11,586 nt of DNA from Oscillospiraceae bacterium (GCA_028708585.1 JAQVYO010000040.1:1-11586); one strand, 5' to 3'. Positions 1 through 6,363 are shown, counted from the stretch's first letter. Numbers and translations: made by a program. Notes: generated from the letters alone by a model not told the origin.

Positions 1-1167
1 ATCGCCTCCTTGGAGAAGCGGGACCCCAAAAACTGGCCGGCGGTCATGTATCTGGATAGCGCCGATAAGTACCGGGGCTGGTTCCAATCTTCCCTCCTGA
101 CTGCCATTGCCGTGAAAGGCAAAGCTCCTTACAAAACCGTCCTCACCCACGGATGGACGGTAGACGGGGAAGGCAAGGCCATGCACAAATCCTTGGGCAA
201 TGCGGTGGCGCCGGAGCATATCATCAAGCAATATGGCGCCGACTTGCTGCGCCTTTGGGCAGCCTCTTCCGACTACCGGATGGACGTTCGGGCTTCCGAC
301 AAGATCTTTCGGCAGCTGTCCGACATTTACCTGAAAATCCGGAACACCGCCCGGTATATCTTGGGCAACTTAAATGGGTTTGACCCGGATCATCCGACCC
401 CTTTCGCCCAAATGGACGAGCTGGATCAGTGGGCGGTCACGCGGTTCAATCAGCTGGTGAAAAAAGTGCGGGACGGCTATGAAACCTATGCATTCCATAT
501 CATTTCTCATTCCATCCACAACTTCTGCGTCATTGATATGTCCAATTTCTACCTGGACGTTTTGAAAGACCGGCTCTACTGCGAGGCGCCGGACAGCCCC
601 GCGCGCCGCAGCGCCCAAAGCGCCATGTACCTGATTCTGGACGGCATGGTGCGCATGCTCTGCCCCATTTTGGCATTTACTTCGGAGGAAATCTGGCGCT
701 TTATGCCCCATCATAAAGAAGCCAACCCGGAAAGCGTGCTGCTGAACCCTATGCCGGAAGTGAACCCGTCCTATGCATTTCCCGCCGATCAGGCGGAGCG
801 CTGGGAACTGCTTTTAAACCTGCGGGCGGATGTGAACAAGGCTCTGGAACTTTCCCGGGCCGAAAAGGTTGTTGGCAAATCTTTGGATGCCGCCGTCACA
901 TTATATCTGGATGAAACCGGCGCAAAAGCGCTTGCTTCCATCCAGTTCTACCCGCTGAAGACGCTGCTTATCGTCTCTCAGGTGGAAGTGGTAAACGGCA
1001 CGGGCGCCGGATACAAGGGCGCCTTCTTCCCGGGACTTACGGTAGGCGTCTCTCCCTCCGCCGCGCCCAAATGCGCCCGCTGCTGGTGCCATGATGAAAG
1101 CGTTGGAACGGATGAAGAGCATCCCCATCTCTGCCCCCGCTGCGCTTCCGTCGTCAAATCCCTATAA
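1..1167 (+). CDS. ileS: Isoleucyl-tRNA synthetase, C-terminal part (5' end outside window)
   Basis: Charges tRNA-Ile with isoleucine in the cytosol. The reading frame is open from base 1, so about 388 residues are present of a family that is usually 900 or more; the HIGH motif and the editing domain lie upstream of the window. Near the start of the visible part, GWTVDGEGKAMHKSLGN is the KMSKS-loop region (bases about 145-201), here as AMHKS instead of KMSKS. The anticodon-binding helical domain follows, with the IleRS-like stretch around FTSEEIW. The C-terminus carries a zinc-finger-like cluster (CARCWC, then CPRC, bases about 1072-1149), as in bacterial IleRS with a C-terminal Zn site. The stop is TAA at 1165-1167. 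lspA starts 11 bases later, so this is the upstream visible gene of an ileS-lspA-rluD operon. Identity is secure; only the missing N-terminus limits it. Confidence 0.96.
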   Translation: MASLEKRDPKNWPAVMYLDSADKYRGWFQSSLLTAIAVKGKAPYKTVLTHGWTVDGEGKAMHKSLGNAVAPEHIIKQYGADLLRLWAASSDYRMDVRASDKIFRQLSDIYLKIRNTARYILGNLNGFDPDHPTPFAQMDELDQWAVTRFNQLVKKVRDGYETYAFHIISHSIHNFCVIDMSNFYLDVLKDRLYCEAPDSPARRSAQSAMYLILDGMVRMLCPILAFTSEEIWRFMPHHKEANPESVLLNPMPEVNPSYAFPADQAERWELLLNLRADVNKALELSRAEKVVGKSLDAAVTLYLDETGAKALASIQFYPLKTLLIVSQVEVVNGTGAGYKGAFFPGLTVGVSPSAAPKCARCWCHDESVGTDEEHPHLCPRCASVVKSL

Positions 1168-1178
1168 GGGAGAGTTTT

Positions 1179-1652
1179 ATGTATATTTTCTGTATATTTT
1201 CCGTCCTGCTGCTGGTTGCGGCCGACCAGGCCGTTAAATACATTGTGATGCTGAACATTCCCGACCAGACCGTTTCCGGGCAGGCAATCAACGTGATTCC
1301 CCATGTCCTGGGAATCACCCATGTGCATAATACCGGAGGGGCCTGGTCGGTGCTGAGCCAGCACACCTGGCTGCTGGCGGCTGTTTCCGCCGCCGCCGCA
1401 CTGGTCATCCTTTACATCCTGCTGCGCCGGAAGGTCACCGCTCCTTTGGGCGTCTGGGCGCTTGCACTGGTTCTTGCGGGCGCGGTGGGCAACATGATCG
1501 ACCGCATCCGCCTGGGTTATGTGGTGGATATGTTTTTATTTTTATTCATTCGCTTCCCGGTCTTTAACGTGGCGGACATCTGCGTCACCGCCGGAGGCAT
1601 CCTGCTGTGCATTTATATTTTGTTTTTCTACGAACGCCAAGGAAAGGGATGA
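1179..1652 (+). CDS. lspA: Lipoprotein signal peptidase (signal peptidase II)
   Basis: Membrane aspartic protease that removes the signal peptide from diacylglyceryl-modified prolipoproteins. The 157-residue product has family-typical length and four hydrophobic segments (about residues 2-16, 65-82, 91-105 and 118-150, the last interrupted). Conserved blocks are visible in order: DQAVK (16-20), HNTGGAWSVLS (50-60), GNMIDR (104-109) and FNVADICVTAG (129-139). By family knowledge Asp108 and Asp133 are the catalytic pair. The ATG at 1179 is preceded by GGGAGAG directly after the ileS stop, a good ribosome binding site. The gene lies 11 bases after ileS and 4 bases before rluD, so it is almost certainly cotranscribed with both. 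Nothing unusual was seen. Confidence 0.97.
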   Translation: MYIFCIFSVLLLVAADQAVKYIVMLNIPDQTVSGQAINVIPHVLGITHVHNTGGAWSVLSQHTWLLAAVSAAAALVILYILLRRKVTAPLGVWALALVLAGAVGNMIDRIRLGYVVDMFLFLFIRFPVFNVADICVTAGGILLCIYILFFYERQGKG

Positions 1653-1656
1653 GCCT

Positions 1657-2562
1657 ATGGAACCATTCCTGCTCCATCCCGACCGAAACGGCGAGCGGAT
1701 CGACCGCTTTCTCAGCCGTTCCGCAGATGGGCTGACCCGCGCCGCGGCCCAAAGGCTGCTGGAGGATGGGCGCGTGCTTTTAAACGGACGGCCCCTGAAA
1801 AAAAATTACCGGGTATCCGCCGGGGAGGAAATTTTCGTTTCCCTGCCGGTCCCGGCGCCGGCAGGCGCCGCGCCTCAGGACATCCCCTTGGACGTGATAT
1901 ACGAAGACGAAGATGTGATCGCTGTCAACAAGCCCCGAGGCATGGTGGTTCATCCTGCCCCGGGGCATTTGGACGGGACGCTGGTCAACGCACTGCTGTA
2001 CCACTGCAAAGACAGCCTTTCCGGCGTGGGCGGCACGCTGCGGCCCGGCATTGTTCACCGGATCGACAAGGAAACCAGCGGTCTGATCCTGGCGGCAAAA
2101 AACGACAGGGCGCACCTGTCTTTGGCTGCCCAGCTGAAAGATCACAGCTTGGCCCGGGTCTACGAGGCGGTGGTGCGGGGCAATCTCCGGGAGGATACAG
2201 GCGTCATCGACGCGCCCATCGGGCGGCATCCGGTCCACCGTAAAAAAATGGCCGTAACCCCCTCTCATTCCCGGCCTGCCGTCACTCATTATGAAGTCAT
2301 CACCCGGTATGAGGGCTGCACCCACGTTCGCTGCCGGCTGGAAACCGGAAGGACCCACCAGATTCGCGTGCATATGGCCTATATCGGCCACCCCATCTTG
2401 GGAGACGTCGTCTATGGGGACAAACGCCCGGTGCCCGGTTTAAGCGGCCAGTGCCTGCACGCACGGGAACTTCAGTTCCTGCATCCCCGCACCGGGCGGC
2501 CGATCCATTTAAGCTGCCCCCTGCCGGAGGATTTTGAAAAAGTATTGACAAAGCTTTCTTAA
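1657..2562 (+). CDS. rluD: RluD-family pseudouridine synthase (RluA family)
   Basis: Converts uridine to pseudouridine, most likely in 23S rRNA. The product is 301 residues. An N-terminal S4 RNA-binding domain (about residues 13-60, RIDRFLS through GRVLLNGR) precedes the RluA catalytic domain (about 80-295). The signature GIVHRIDKETSGL places the catalytic Asp at residue 137, and GRTHQIRVH is a second family block. The frame is open upstream of 1657 inside lspA, but the ATG at 1657 is preferred: the S4 domain begins soon after it, AAGGAAAGGG at the end of lspA serves as ribosome binding site, and the gap to the lspA stop is only 4 bases. The exact target uridine cannot be read from sequence, so RluD rather than another RluA subtype rests on length, S4 domain and operon context. 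Confidence 0.92.
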   Translation: MEPFLLHPDRNGERIDRFLSRSADGLTRAAAQRLLEDGRVLLNGRPLKKNYRVSAGEEIFVSLPVPAPAGAAPQDIPLDVIYEDEDVIAVNKPRGMVVHPAPGHLDGTLVNALLYHCKDSLSGVGGTLRPGIVHRIDKETSGLILAAKNDRAHLSLAAQLKDHSLARVYEAVVRGNLREDTGVIDAPIGRHPVHRKKMAVTPSHSRPAVTHYEVITRYEGCTHVRCRLETGRTHQIRVHMAYIGHPILGDVVYGDKRPVPGLSGQCLHARELQFLHPRTGRPIHLSCPLPEDFEKVLTKLS

Positions 2563-2573
2563 TTCGCTAAGAT
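2545..2573 (+). promoter_or_regulatory. Sigma-A-type promoter for the thiT riboswitch transcript
   Basis: TTGACA at 2545-2550 is a perfect -35. It is separated by 17 bases from TAAGAT at 2568-2573, a 4 of 6 match to the -10. The expected start point is near 2580, just before the TPP aptamer. The -35 and part of the spacer lie inside the last codons of rluD, whose stop is at 2560-2562. Its position directly ahead of the riboswitch supports it. Confidence 0.75.
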
Positions 2574-2585
2574 TATATTACAATT

Positions 2586-2682
2586 TAGAGGGGTGCTGAA
2601 AGGCATTTTCGGCTGAGAATGGAGCAAACTTGCAGCTCCAATACCCTATGAACCTGATCCGGATAATGCCGGCGTAGGAAGA
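2586..2682 (+). promoter_or_regulatory. TPP (thiamine pyrophosphate) riboswitch, THI element
   Basis: The conserved blocks of the thi-box are present in order: GAGGGGTGC (about 2588-2596), GGCTGAGA (2611-2618), ATACCC (2641-2646), GAACCTGATCCGGATAATGCC (from 2650) and GGCGTAGGAA (2671-2680). A variable P3a hairpin, TGGAGC pairing with GCTCCA (2620-2625 with 2635-2640), is inserted at its usual place. It lies between a promoter and an intrinsic terminator upstream of thiT, so by known TPP riboswitch logic TPP binding should end transcription and lower thiT expression. Confidence 0.97.
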
Positions 2683-2695
2683 AAAAAACTTCGTG

Positions 2696-2735
2696 CCGCG
2701 TTATGCCCATTTGGTTCATAACGCGGTTTTTTTTT
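2696..2735 (+). terminator. Riboswitch-controlled intrinsic terminator
   Basis: CCGCGTTATG (2696-2705) pairs perfectly with CATAACGCGG (2717-2726) around an 11-base loop and is followed by nine T residues (2727-2735). Its left arm can instead pair with riboswitch bases 2663-2674, giving a mutually exclusive antiterminator. It also stands downstream of rluD with no other terminator between them. Confidence 0.95.
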
Positions 2736-2841
2736 CTGCCGCGCCGCTCTTTATTTCGGGCTTTCAAACCGTCCGCACACGCGGCCCCTGCGCCATGAAT
2801 TTTGCGGCGGGATTTGAGGCTTATCTTGGGAGGAATGGAAT

Positions 2842-3369
2842 ATGAACAAACGGAATACAAAAGTCCGGGCACTCTGCGAATCGGCCATACTTGTTGCTTT
2901 GGGGCTGGTGCTCAGTCTCATCAAAATCTATGAACTGCCAAACGGCGGGTCCATTACGGCGGTATCCATGCTGCCCATCATTCTGATCGGCGTGCGCTGG
3001 GGGCTTGGCTGGGGGCTTGGCTCCGCATTCGTCTACTCTCTTTTGCAGTTTCTCTTCGGAATTTATGCTATTTCCCCGTTAGCCCTTTTTCTGGATTATA
3101 TTCTGGCATTTACCGTTTTGGGCCTTTCCGGACTGTTTCGGGGAAAAAAATATGGCCTGGTTTTAGCCGCTGCGGTTTGCGGTTTTCTGAGATTTGTGGT
3201 ACACTGGATATCGGGAGCAACCGTCCGGGCATCCACCCTTCCGGCAGGCGTCCCCGTTTGGTATGGCTCCCTCACATATAATCTTTCTTACATGCTGCCG
3301 GAAGTGATTTTAACTGTGCTGGTCGCGGTGCTAATCACCATTCCGCTGCGCAGGCATCAATATATTTAA
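2842..3369 (+). CDS. thiT: Thiamine-binding S component of an ECF transporter
   Basis: Small integral membrane protein that binds thiamine and works with the shared ECF module (EcfT plus two ATPases, encoded elsewhere) to import it. The 175 residues form about six hydrophobic segments. The family hallmark ELPNGGSITAVSMLPI (31-46) follows the first helix, and the next block VRWGLGWGLG is also typical. His121 and Asn147 have the same spacing as the thiamin-contacting His and Asn I recall for Lactococcus ThiT; this is from memory. The ATG at 2842 has GGGAGGA at 2828-2834 as ribosome binding site. The TPP riboswitch upstream independently supports thiamine as substrate. No ECF module gene is in the window, consistent with a group II ECF transporter. 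A HAD phosphatase gene follows after 28 bases without a terminator. Confidence 0.96.
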   Translation: MNKRNTKVRALCESAILVALGLVLSLIKIYELPNGGSITAVSMLPIILIGVRWGLGWGLGSAFVYSLLQFLFGIYAISPLALFLDYILAFTVLGLSGLFRGKKYGLVLAAAVCGFLRFVVHWISGATVRASTLPAGVPVWYGSLTYNLSYMLPEVILTVLVAVLITIPLRRHQYI

Positions 3370-3397
3370 AACGTTCAAAATGAAGGATTGAATTTAT

Positions 3398-4210
3398 TTG
3401 GCAAAGTTTGACGGCGTTTTATTGGTCAGCGACTTTGACGATACGTTAATCGGCTCCGACCTTACCCTTTCTCAGGAAAACCGCAGGGCTATCTTGTCGT
3501 TTATGGAACAGGGCGGCATCTTTACGGTTGCAACCGGGCGGTCTTATTTAACCTTTTTGCCCCAGCTTCCCATGGTTCCCTTAAACGCTCCCGTCGTTCT
3601 TTCCAATGGCGCCGTTCTTTATGACTTTAAAAAAGACAAATCCCTGTTTACGTCCAGTCTGCCGGGCCGTGCGGTGGGTGATCTTGCCGAAGTAATCCGC
3701 CAGTTCCCCAAAATCGGGTTTGAGGCTTATCACGGGGAAGCCATGTATGCTTTCTCCCCCAACCAGATCACCTTCAACCATGTGAGAAAGGTGGGCATTT
3801 CCTTCACCCAATGCGCATCGCCCCGGGAGATGCCGCTGCCGTTGATTAAGGTCATTTTTCAGCAGAGGACCGATTACCTTACGCAGGTACAAGGCTACAT
3901 CAAAAGCCGCTGGCCGGAGCATTATGAAATCATCTTTTCCAACCATCATTTGCTGGAGATGACCGCCAAGAACAGCACCAAGGGCGCCTTGGTTTTAAAG
4001 CTTGCGGCCCTTCTGGGAATCGACCGCTCCAACCTGTACTGCATTGGAGACAATCAAAATGACATCCCCATGCTGGAGCTTGCCCATATCGGATTTTGCC
4101 CCAGCGACGCCGCCCCCGAGGTGCTTCGATCAGGGTTTCGGGCGGTCTCTTCCTGCAACAACCACAGCGTCCGGGATGTCATCGCTATTTTAAACGGTTT
4201 ATACGCTTAA
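3398..4210 (+). CDS. Cof-type HAD-superfamily phosphatase (HAD IIB)
   Basis: A soluble 270-residue hydrolase expected to remove phosphate from a small metabolite. HAD motifs are visible in order: SDFDDTL with nucleophile Asp12 and Asp14, VATGRS with Thr46, the motif III lysine at about Lys195 (NSTKG), and GDNQNDIPML with Asp218 and Asp222 for Mg. The large cap insertion between motifs II and III (about residues 80-190) makes it a C2-cap Cof/YidA-like member. Translation probably starts at TTG 3398, with AAGGA at 3383-3387 ten bases upstream; no in-frame ATG fits better. It follows thiT by 28 bases with no hairpin between, so it should share the TPP-controlled transcript. E. coli Cof acts on the thiamin pyrimidine intermediate HMP-PP, so a thiamine-linked role is possible, but the substrate cannot be read from sequence. 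Confidence 0.92.
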   Translation: MAKFDGVLLVSDFDDTLIGSDLTLSQENRRAILSFMEQGGIFTVATGRSYLTFLPQLPMVPLNAPVVLSNGAVLYDFKKDKSLFTSSLPGRAVGDLAEVIRQFPKIGFEAYHGEAMYAFSPNQITFNHVRKVGISFTQCASPREMPLPLIKVIFQQRTDYLTQVQGYIKSRWPEHYEIIFSNHHLLEMTAKNSTKGALVLKLAALLGIDRSNLYCIGDNQNDIPMLELAHIGFCPSDAAPEVLRSGFRAVSSCNNHSVRDVIAILNGLYA

Positions 4211-4212
4211 AT

Positions 4213-4262
4213 AAACCGAGAAGTCCCCGGCAAGAAACAACTTGCCGGGGACTTCTCGGTTT
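4213..4262. terminator. Bidirectional hairpin terminator between convergent genes
   Basis: A perfect 22-bp inverted repeat: 4213-4234 pairs with 4241-4262 around the loop AAACAA. The outer pairs are AAA/TTT, giving a short T run in either direction (TTTG on plus, TTTATTT on minus). It begins 3 bases after the HAD gene stop and lies between convergent transcription units. The stem is longer and the T run poorer than in a textbook terminator. Confidence 0.85.
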
Positions 4263-4530
4263 GTCAAAAAACCTCATTATGCAAAATGCAAATTATGCAA
4301 AAAAGCCGTACAGAATTTCCGCCGTGCGGCGGATATTGAGTCCGTTATTCCGGCGACAGGCGCGCCAGTGTGACGCTGCTCATGCAGGGCAGCTTTGCGT
4401 GCCCCACATGCCATCCTTTTGCCTGGAAGGGCAGGCGGCCTTTTTCGGCAGTCTGCAAATTTTTCTATCTTTTATTCCGGCAAAGCGCCTTTACAAGCAT
4501 CTTATTTAAGGACAGAAGCCGCAGCGAACG
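4263..4530. other. Gene-free interval with several hairpins and short AT-rich repeats
   Basis: I find no credible gene in these 268 bases on either strand; frames are short and lack ribosome binding sites. An AT-rich part holds ATTATGCAAA twice (4276-4285 and 4292-4301), with a third TGCAAA between. Three separate hairpins follow: TCCGCC/GGCGGA with a GTGC loop (4318-4333), GCTGC/GCAGC (4375-4393), and GCCTG/CAGGC (4421-4436), the last followed by GGCCTTTTT. They could be part of the 3' region of the minus-strand kinase transcript, a dispersed intergenic repeat, or an unrecognised RNA. No known RNA family was recognised. Confidence 0.5.
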
Positions 4531-5154
4531 TCAGCTCTCCCGCACCAGCAGTTCTAAAAGGCGCGCCGCCATATCCAAGTTCATGGCACTGGTGCTGAGG
4601 GCAATGGAATAATGCTCCAGATCCCCCCATTTGCGGCTGAAACTGGAATAATAATTATAGAAATTCGCCCGCCGCTTATCGGTTTTATGCACAGCGTCTT
4701 TTGCGCGCACCGGGTCTGCCCCATATTCGCGCACCGCCCGGTCGATCCGGTCCTGAAGGGATGCGTAGATAAACGCCGGCAAAACGTCGCCCCGCTTCCG
4801 GAGAATATAGTCGGCACACCGGCCCACGATGACGCAGGGGCCTTCCTGCGCCGCTTTGACGATGCGGTCTGCTTCCGCAAAAAAGACCTTGTCATTGATG
4901 GGCGTCACAAAGGAGCCGCCGCCCATCGCATCCCCCATCATATAATTTCCCATAGACAGGCCGTAAAGCAGGCTGCTGGCTGCCGTTTCATCCACCTGCT
5001 CAAAAATTTTTGGATCGATCCCGCTTTCCTTGGCGGCAAGATCAATGAGATTTTTGTCATAAAAAGGAACCCCCAGCCGCTGAGCCAGGCGCCTGCCAAC
5101 TTCTCTTCCCCCGCTGCCGTATTGACGGCCGATGGTGACAATCGTTTTTTTCAT
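4531..5154 (-). CDS. Cytidylate-kinase-like family protein
   Basis: A 207-residue protein of the cytidylate-kinase-like family (P-loop nucleoside-kinase fold) that is common in Clostridia; its substrate is generally unknown. The N-terminus TIGRQYGSGGREVGRRL (7-23) is the glycine-rich nucleotide-binding loop; the usual Walker A lysine is absent and Arg17 occupies that area. FYDKNLIDLAA (about 31-41) and VIVGRCADYIL (about 114-124) are typical of the family. An arginine/lysine-rich segment near KTDKRRANFYNYYS resembles a lid region. The frame extends upstream to a TTG at 5181, but ATG 5154 is preferred because AAAGGA lies 7 bases before it and the beta-strand leading to the P-loop begins right after. 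It has its own consensus promoter and follows gpr on the same strand. It is not the canonical cmk, which has a standard GKS/GKG loop. Confidence 0.88.
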   Translation of the reverse strand: MKKTIVTIGRQYGSGGREVGRRLAQRLGVPFYDKNLIDLAAKESGIDPKIFEQVDETAASSLLYGLSMGNYMMGDAMGGGSFVTPINDKVFFAEADRIVKAAQEGPCVIVGRCADYILRKRGDVLPAFIYASLQDRIDRAVREYGADPVRAKDAVHKTDKRRANFYNYYSSFSRKWGDLEHYSIALSTSAMNLDMAARLLELLVRES

Positions 5155-5218
5155 CTCGATTTCCTTTCCCCATTTTTTCAAGCCGCACCGCGCATAAAAC
5201 CAAGCTTTCTTTCTTTGT

Positions 5219-5248
5219 ATTATAAGCGGAACCGCTTGCTTCTGTCAA
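5219..5248 (-). promoter_or_regulatory. Consensus sigma-A promoter of the kinase-like gene
   Basis: On the minus strand TTGACA (5248-5243) and TATAAT (5224-5219) are both perfect hexamers with an 18-base spacer, starting about 30 bases after the gpr stop. The expected transcript start near 5212 gives a leader of about 58 bases before the ATG at 5154. The kinase gene can therefore be expressed independently of gpr. Confidence 0.88.
5224..5237. promoter_or_regulatory. Palindrome in promoter spacer, possible operator
   Basis: AAGCGGAACCGCTT has two perfect 6-base arms around a central AA. It fills most of the spacer between the -35 and -10 of the consensus promoter and overlaps the first base of the -10 by one position. 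This is a classic place for a repressor site, but no regulator is known, so operator function is inference. Confidence 0.4.
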
Positions 5249-5277
5249 TCCATCCTGGGAAAAGGGAGGGCTTCCCA

Positions 5278-6186
5278 TCAGCTTAAAAACATGGTGATAT
5301 CCTCCACATCCAGCCCTTCCTGAAGGGCCAGGTTGATCCCGTATCCCACCACTTTGGCAAGGTCGGTTACCCGCGCGTCGATGTCCTTGGGGGTAACCAT
5401 CAGGCTTTCGCCTTTTTGATGGAGCGCCTTTGCGTCCAGATTTTGGGCGCCCGCCTCCTCCGCAATATCCGCAGCCAGCGTTCCCGCGTCCACCACGGTT
5501 GGAACTCCCACCGCAATCACCGGAACGCCCATGGTTTTCTGACTCAGCTCCGCCCTGCTGTTTCCCACGCCGGAGCCAGGCACAATCCCGGAATCCGCAA
5601 TCTGAATGGTACGGCACACACGGGACAAAGAGCGGGAGGTCAGCGCGTCGGCCACAATGATGCAGGCGGGCTTTACCCGTTCAGCCACTCCCCGGATGAC
5701 GTCCCCGCTTTCCACCCCTGTGGTACCCAAAACCCCGGACGCAATGGCCGAAACTGGACGGAACGAGCCGAAGTGCTCCGGCAAACGCTCCACCAGATGG
5801 CGGGTGACCATAGTGTGCGCCGTTACCTCCGGCCCAATGGCGTCCGGGGTAATCTCCCGGTTTCCCAGCCCCGCCACCAGCACGGGTGCGTTGGTCTGCT
5901 CGTGAGGCAGCAGCGGCGCAAGCTCCGCCGCCAATGCGCGGGCGGTTCGTTCAAACGCGTTCTTTTCCCGTTTGTTTAGGTCGTCTATGGTAAGGGTAAT
6001 GTAGGTTCCAACTGGTTTCTCCAGTGCGTTCGCTCCCCGCTGATCCAAAATCTTAACCACCGTCACAGGGATGCCTTCCCGCTCGCCGTCTTTTGCTTCC
6101 ACCCCTTCCAGCCTGGTCTGACTGTCCGCCGATTCCGCCCAGATTTCCTTTGCTTCCACCGCAAGATCCGTTCTTTTTTTGAGCAT
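5278..6186 (-). CDS. gpr: GPR endopeptidase (spore germination protease)
   Basis: Degrades small acid-soluble spore proteins at germination; made in the forespore as a zymogen that processes itself. The 302-residue product begins MLKKRTDLAVEA; RTDLAVE is the conserved self-cleavage region, which resembles the cleavage site in SASPs. GLGNREITPDAIGP (106-119), with Asp115, and VADALTSRS (178-186), with Asp180, match the family's two essential aspartates. SGIVPGSGVGN, AVGVPTVVDA and LMVTPKDID complete the GPR pattern. It lacks the insertion before LMVTPK seen in Bacillus GPR, hence the shorter length. ATG 6186 has AGAGGG just upstream; ATG 6204 is in frame and would add six residues but has a poorer ribosome site. 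It is divergent from rpsT, a pairing also known in Bacillus. I see no sigma-G promoter I would defend. Confidence 0.95.
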   Translation of the reverse strand: MLKKRTDLAVEAKEIWAESADSQTRLEGVEAKDGEREGIPVTVVKILDQRGANALEKPVGTYITLTIDDLNKREKNAFERTARALAAELAPLLPHEQTNAPVLVAGLGNREITPDAIGPEVTAHTMVTRHLVERLPEHFGSFRPVSAIASGVLGTTGVESGDVIRGVAERVKPACIIVADALTSRSLSRVCRTIQIADSGIVPGSGVGNSRAELSQKTMGVPVIAVGVPTVVDAGTLAADIAEEAGAQNLDAKALHQKGESLMVTPKDIDARVTDLAKVVGYGINLALQEGLDVEDITMFLS

Positions 6187-6246
6187 TTTGTTCCCTCTTT
6201 TCATGTTTTCCGCCCCAGCTTTCCTTTACTTCGGCGGGTCGCTTCC

Positions 6247-6281
6247 AAAAAAACGAAGGATGCATCCAACCGCCGCCTTCG
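6247..6281 (-). terminator. Terminator-like hairpin upstream of gpr
   Basis: On the minus strand CGAAGG (6281-6276) pairs with CCTTCG (6259-6254) across a 16-base loop, followed directly by seven T residues (6253-6247). It points toward gpr and lies about 60 bases before the gpr start. The stem is short and the loop long, so efficiency is uncertain. It could insulate gpr from read-through or act as an attenuator in its leader. Confidence 0.45.
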
Positions 6282-6363
6282 CCTGGCTTTCTTGGTTTTG
6301 CCATTCTATTTTCTGCGCCCCAGGTGAAGATATGTAAAAAAGGAGAAAAAATTAAAAAATCTG

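Noticed and set aside
370..714. Open frame on the minus strand opposite ileS
   Set aside because: It lies wholly inside a strongly conserved synthetase gene, has no ribosome site and encodes nothing recognisable.
1519..1656. Possible N-terminal extension of rluD overlapping lspA
   Set aside because: The extension is lspA read in another frame; the S4 domain starts after ATG 1657, which has a good ribosome site.
4359..4366. GGCGCGCC palindrome, also present at about 4560-4567
   Set aside because: A short GC palindrome expected by chance at this base composition; the second copy is in coding sequence.
4096..4509. Plus-strand open frame running from the HAD gene into the gene-free region
   Set aside because: Its first part is an out-of-frame reading of the HAD gene and it crosses a 22-bp terminator hairpin; no start signal or recognisable motif.
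6187..6330. Sigma-G promoter for gpr
   Set aside because: One is expected from Bacillus, but no pair of -35 and -10 elements with correct spacing was convincing; the nearest match lies too close to the start codon.
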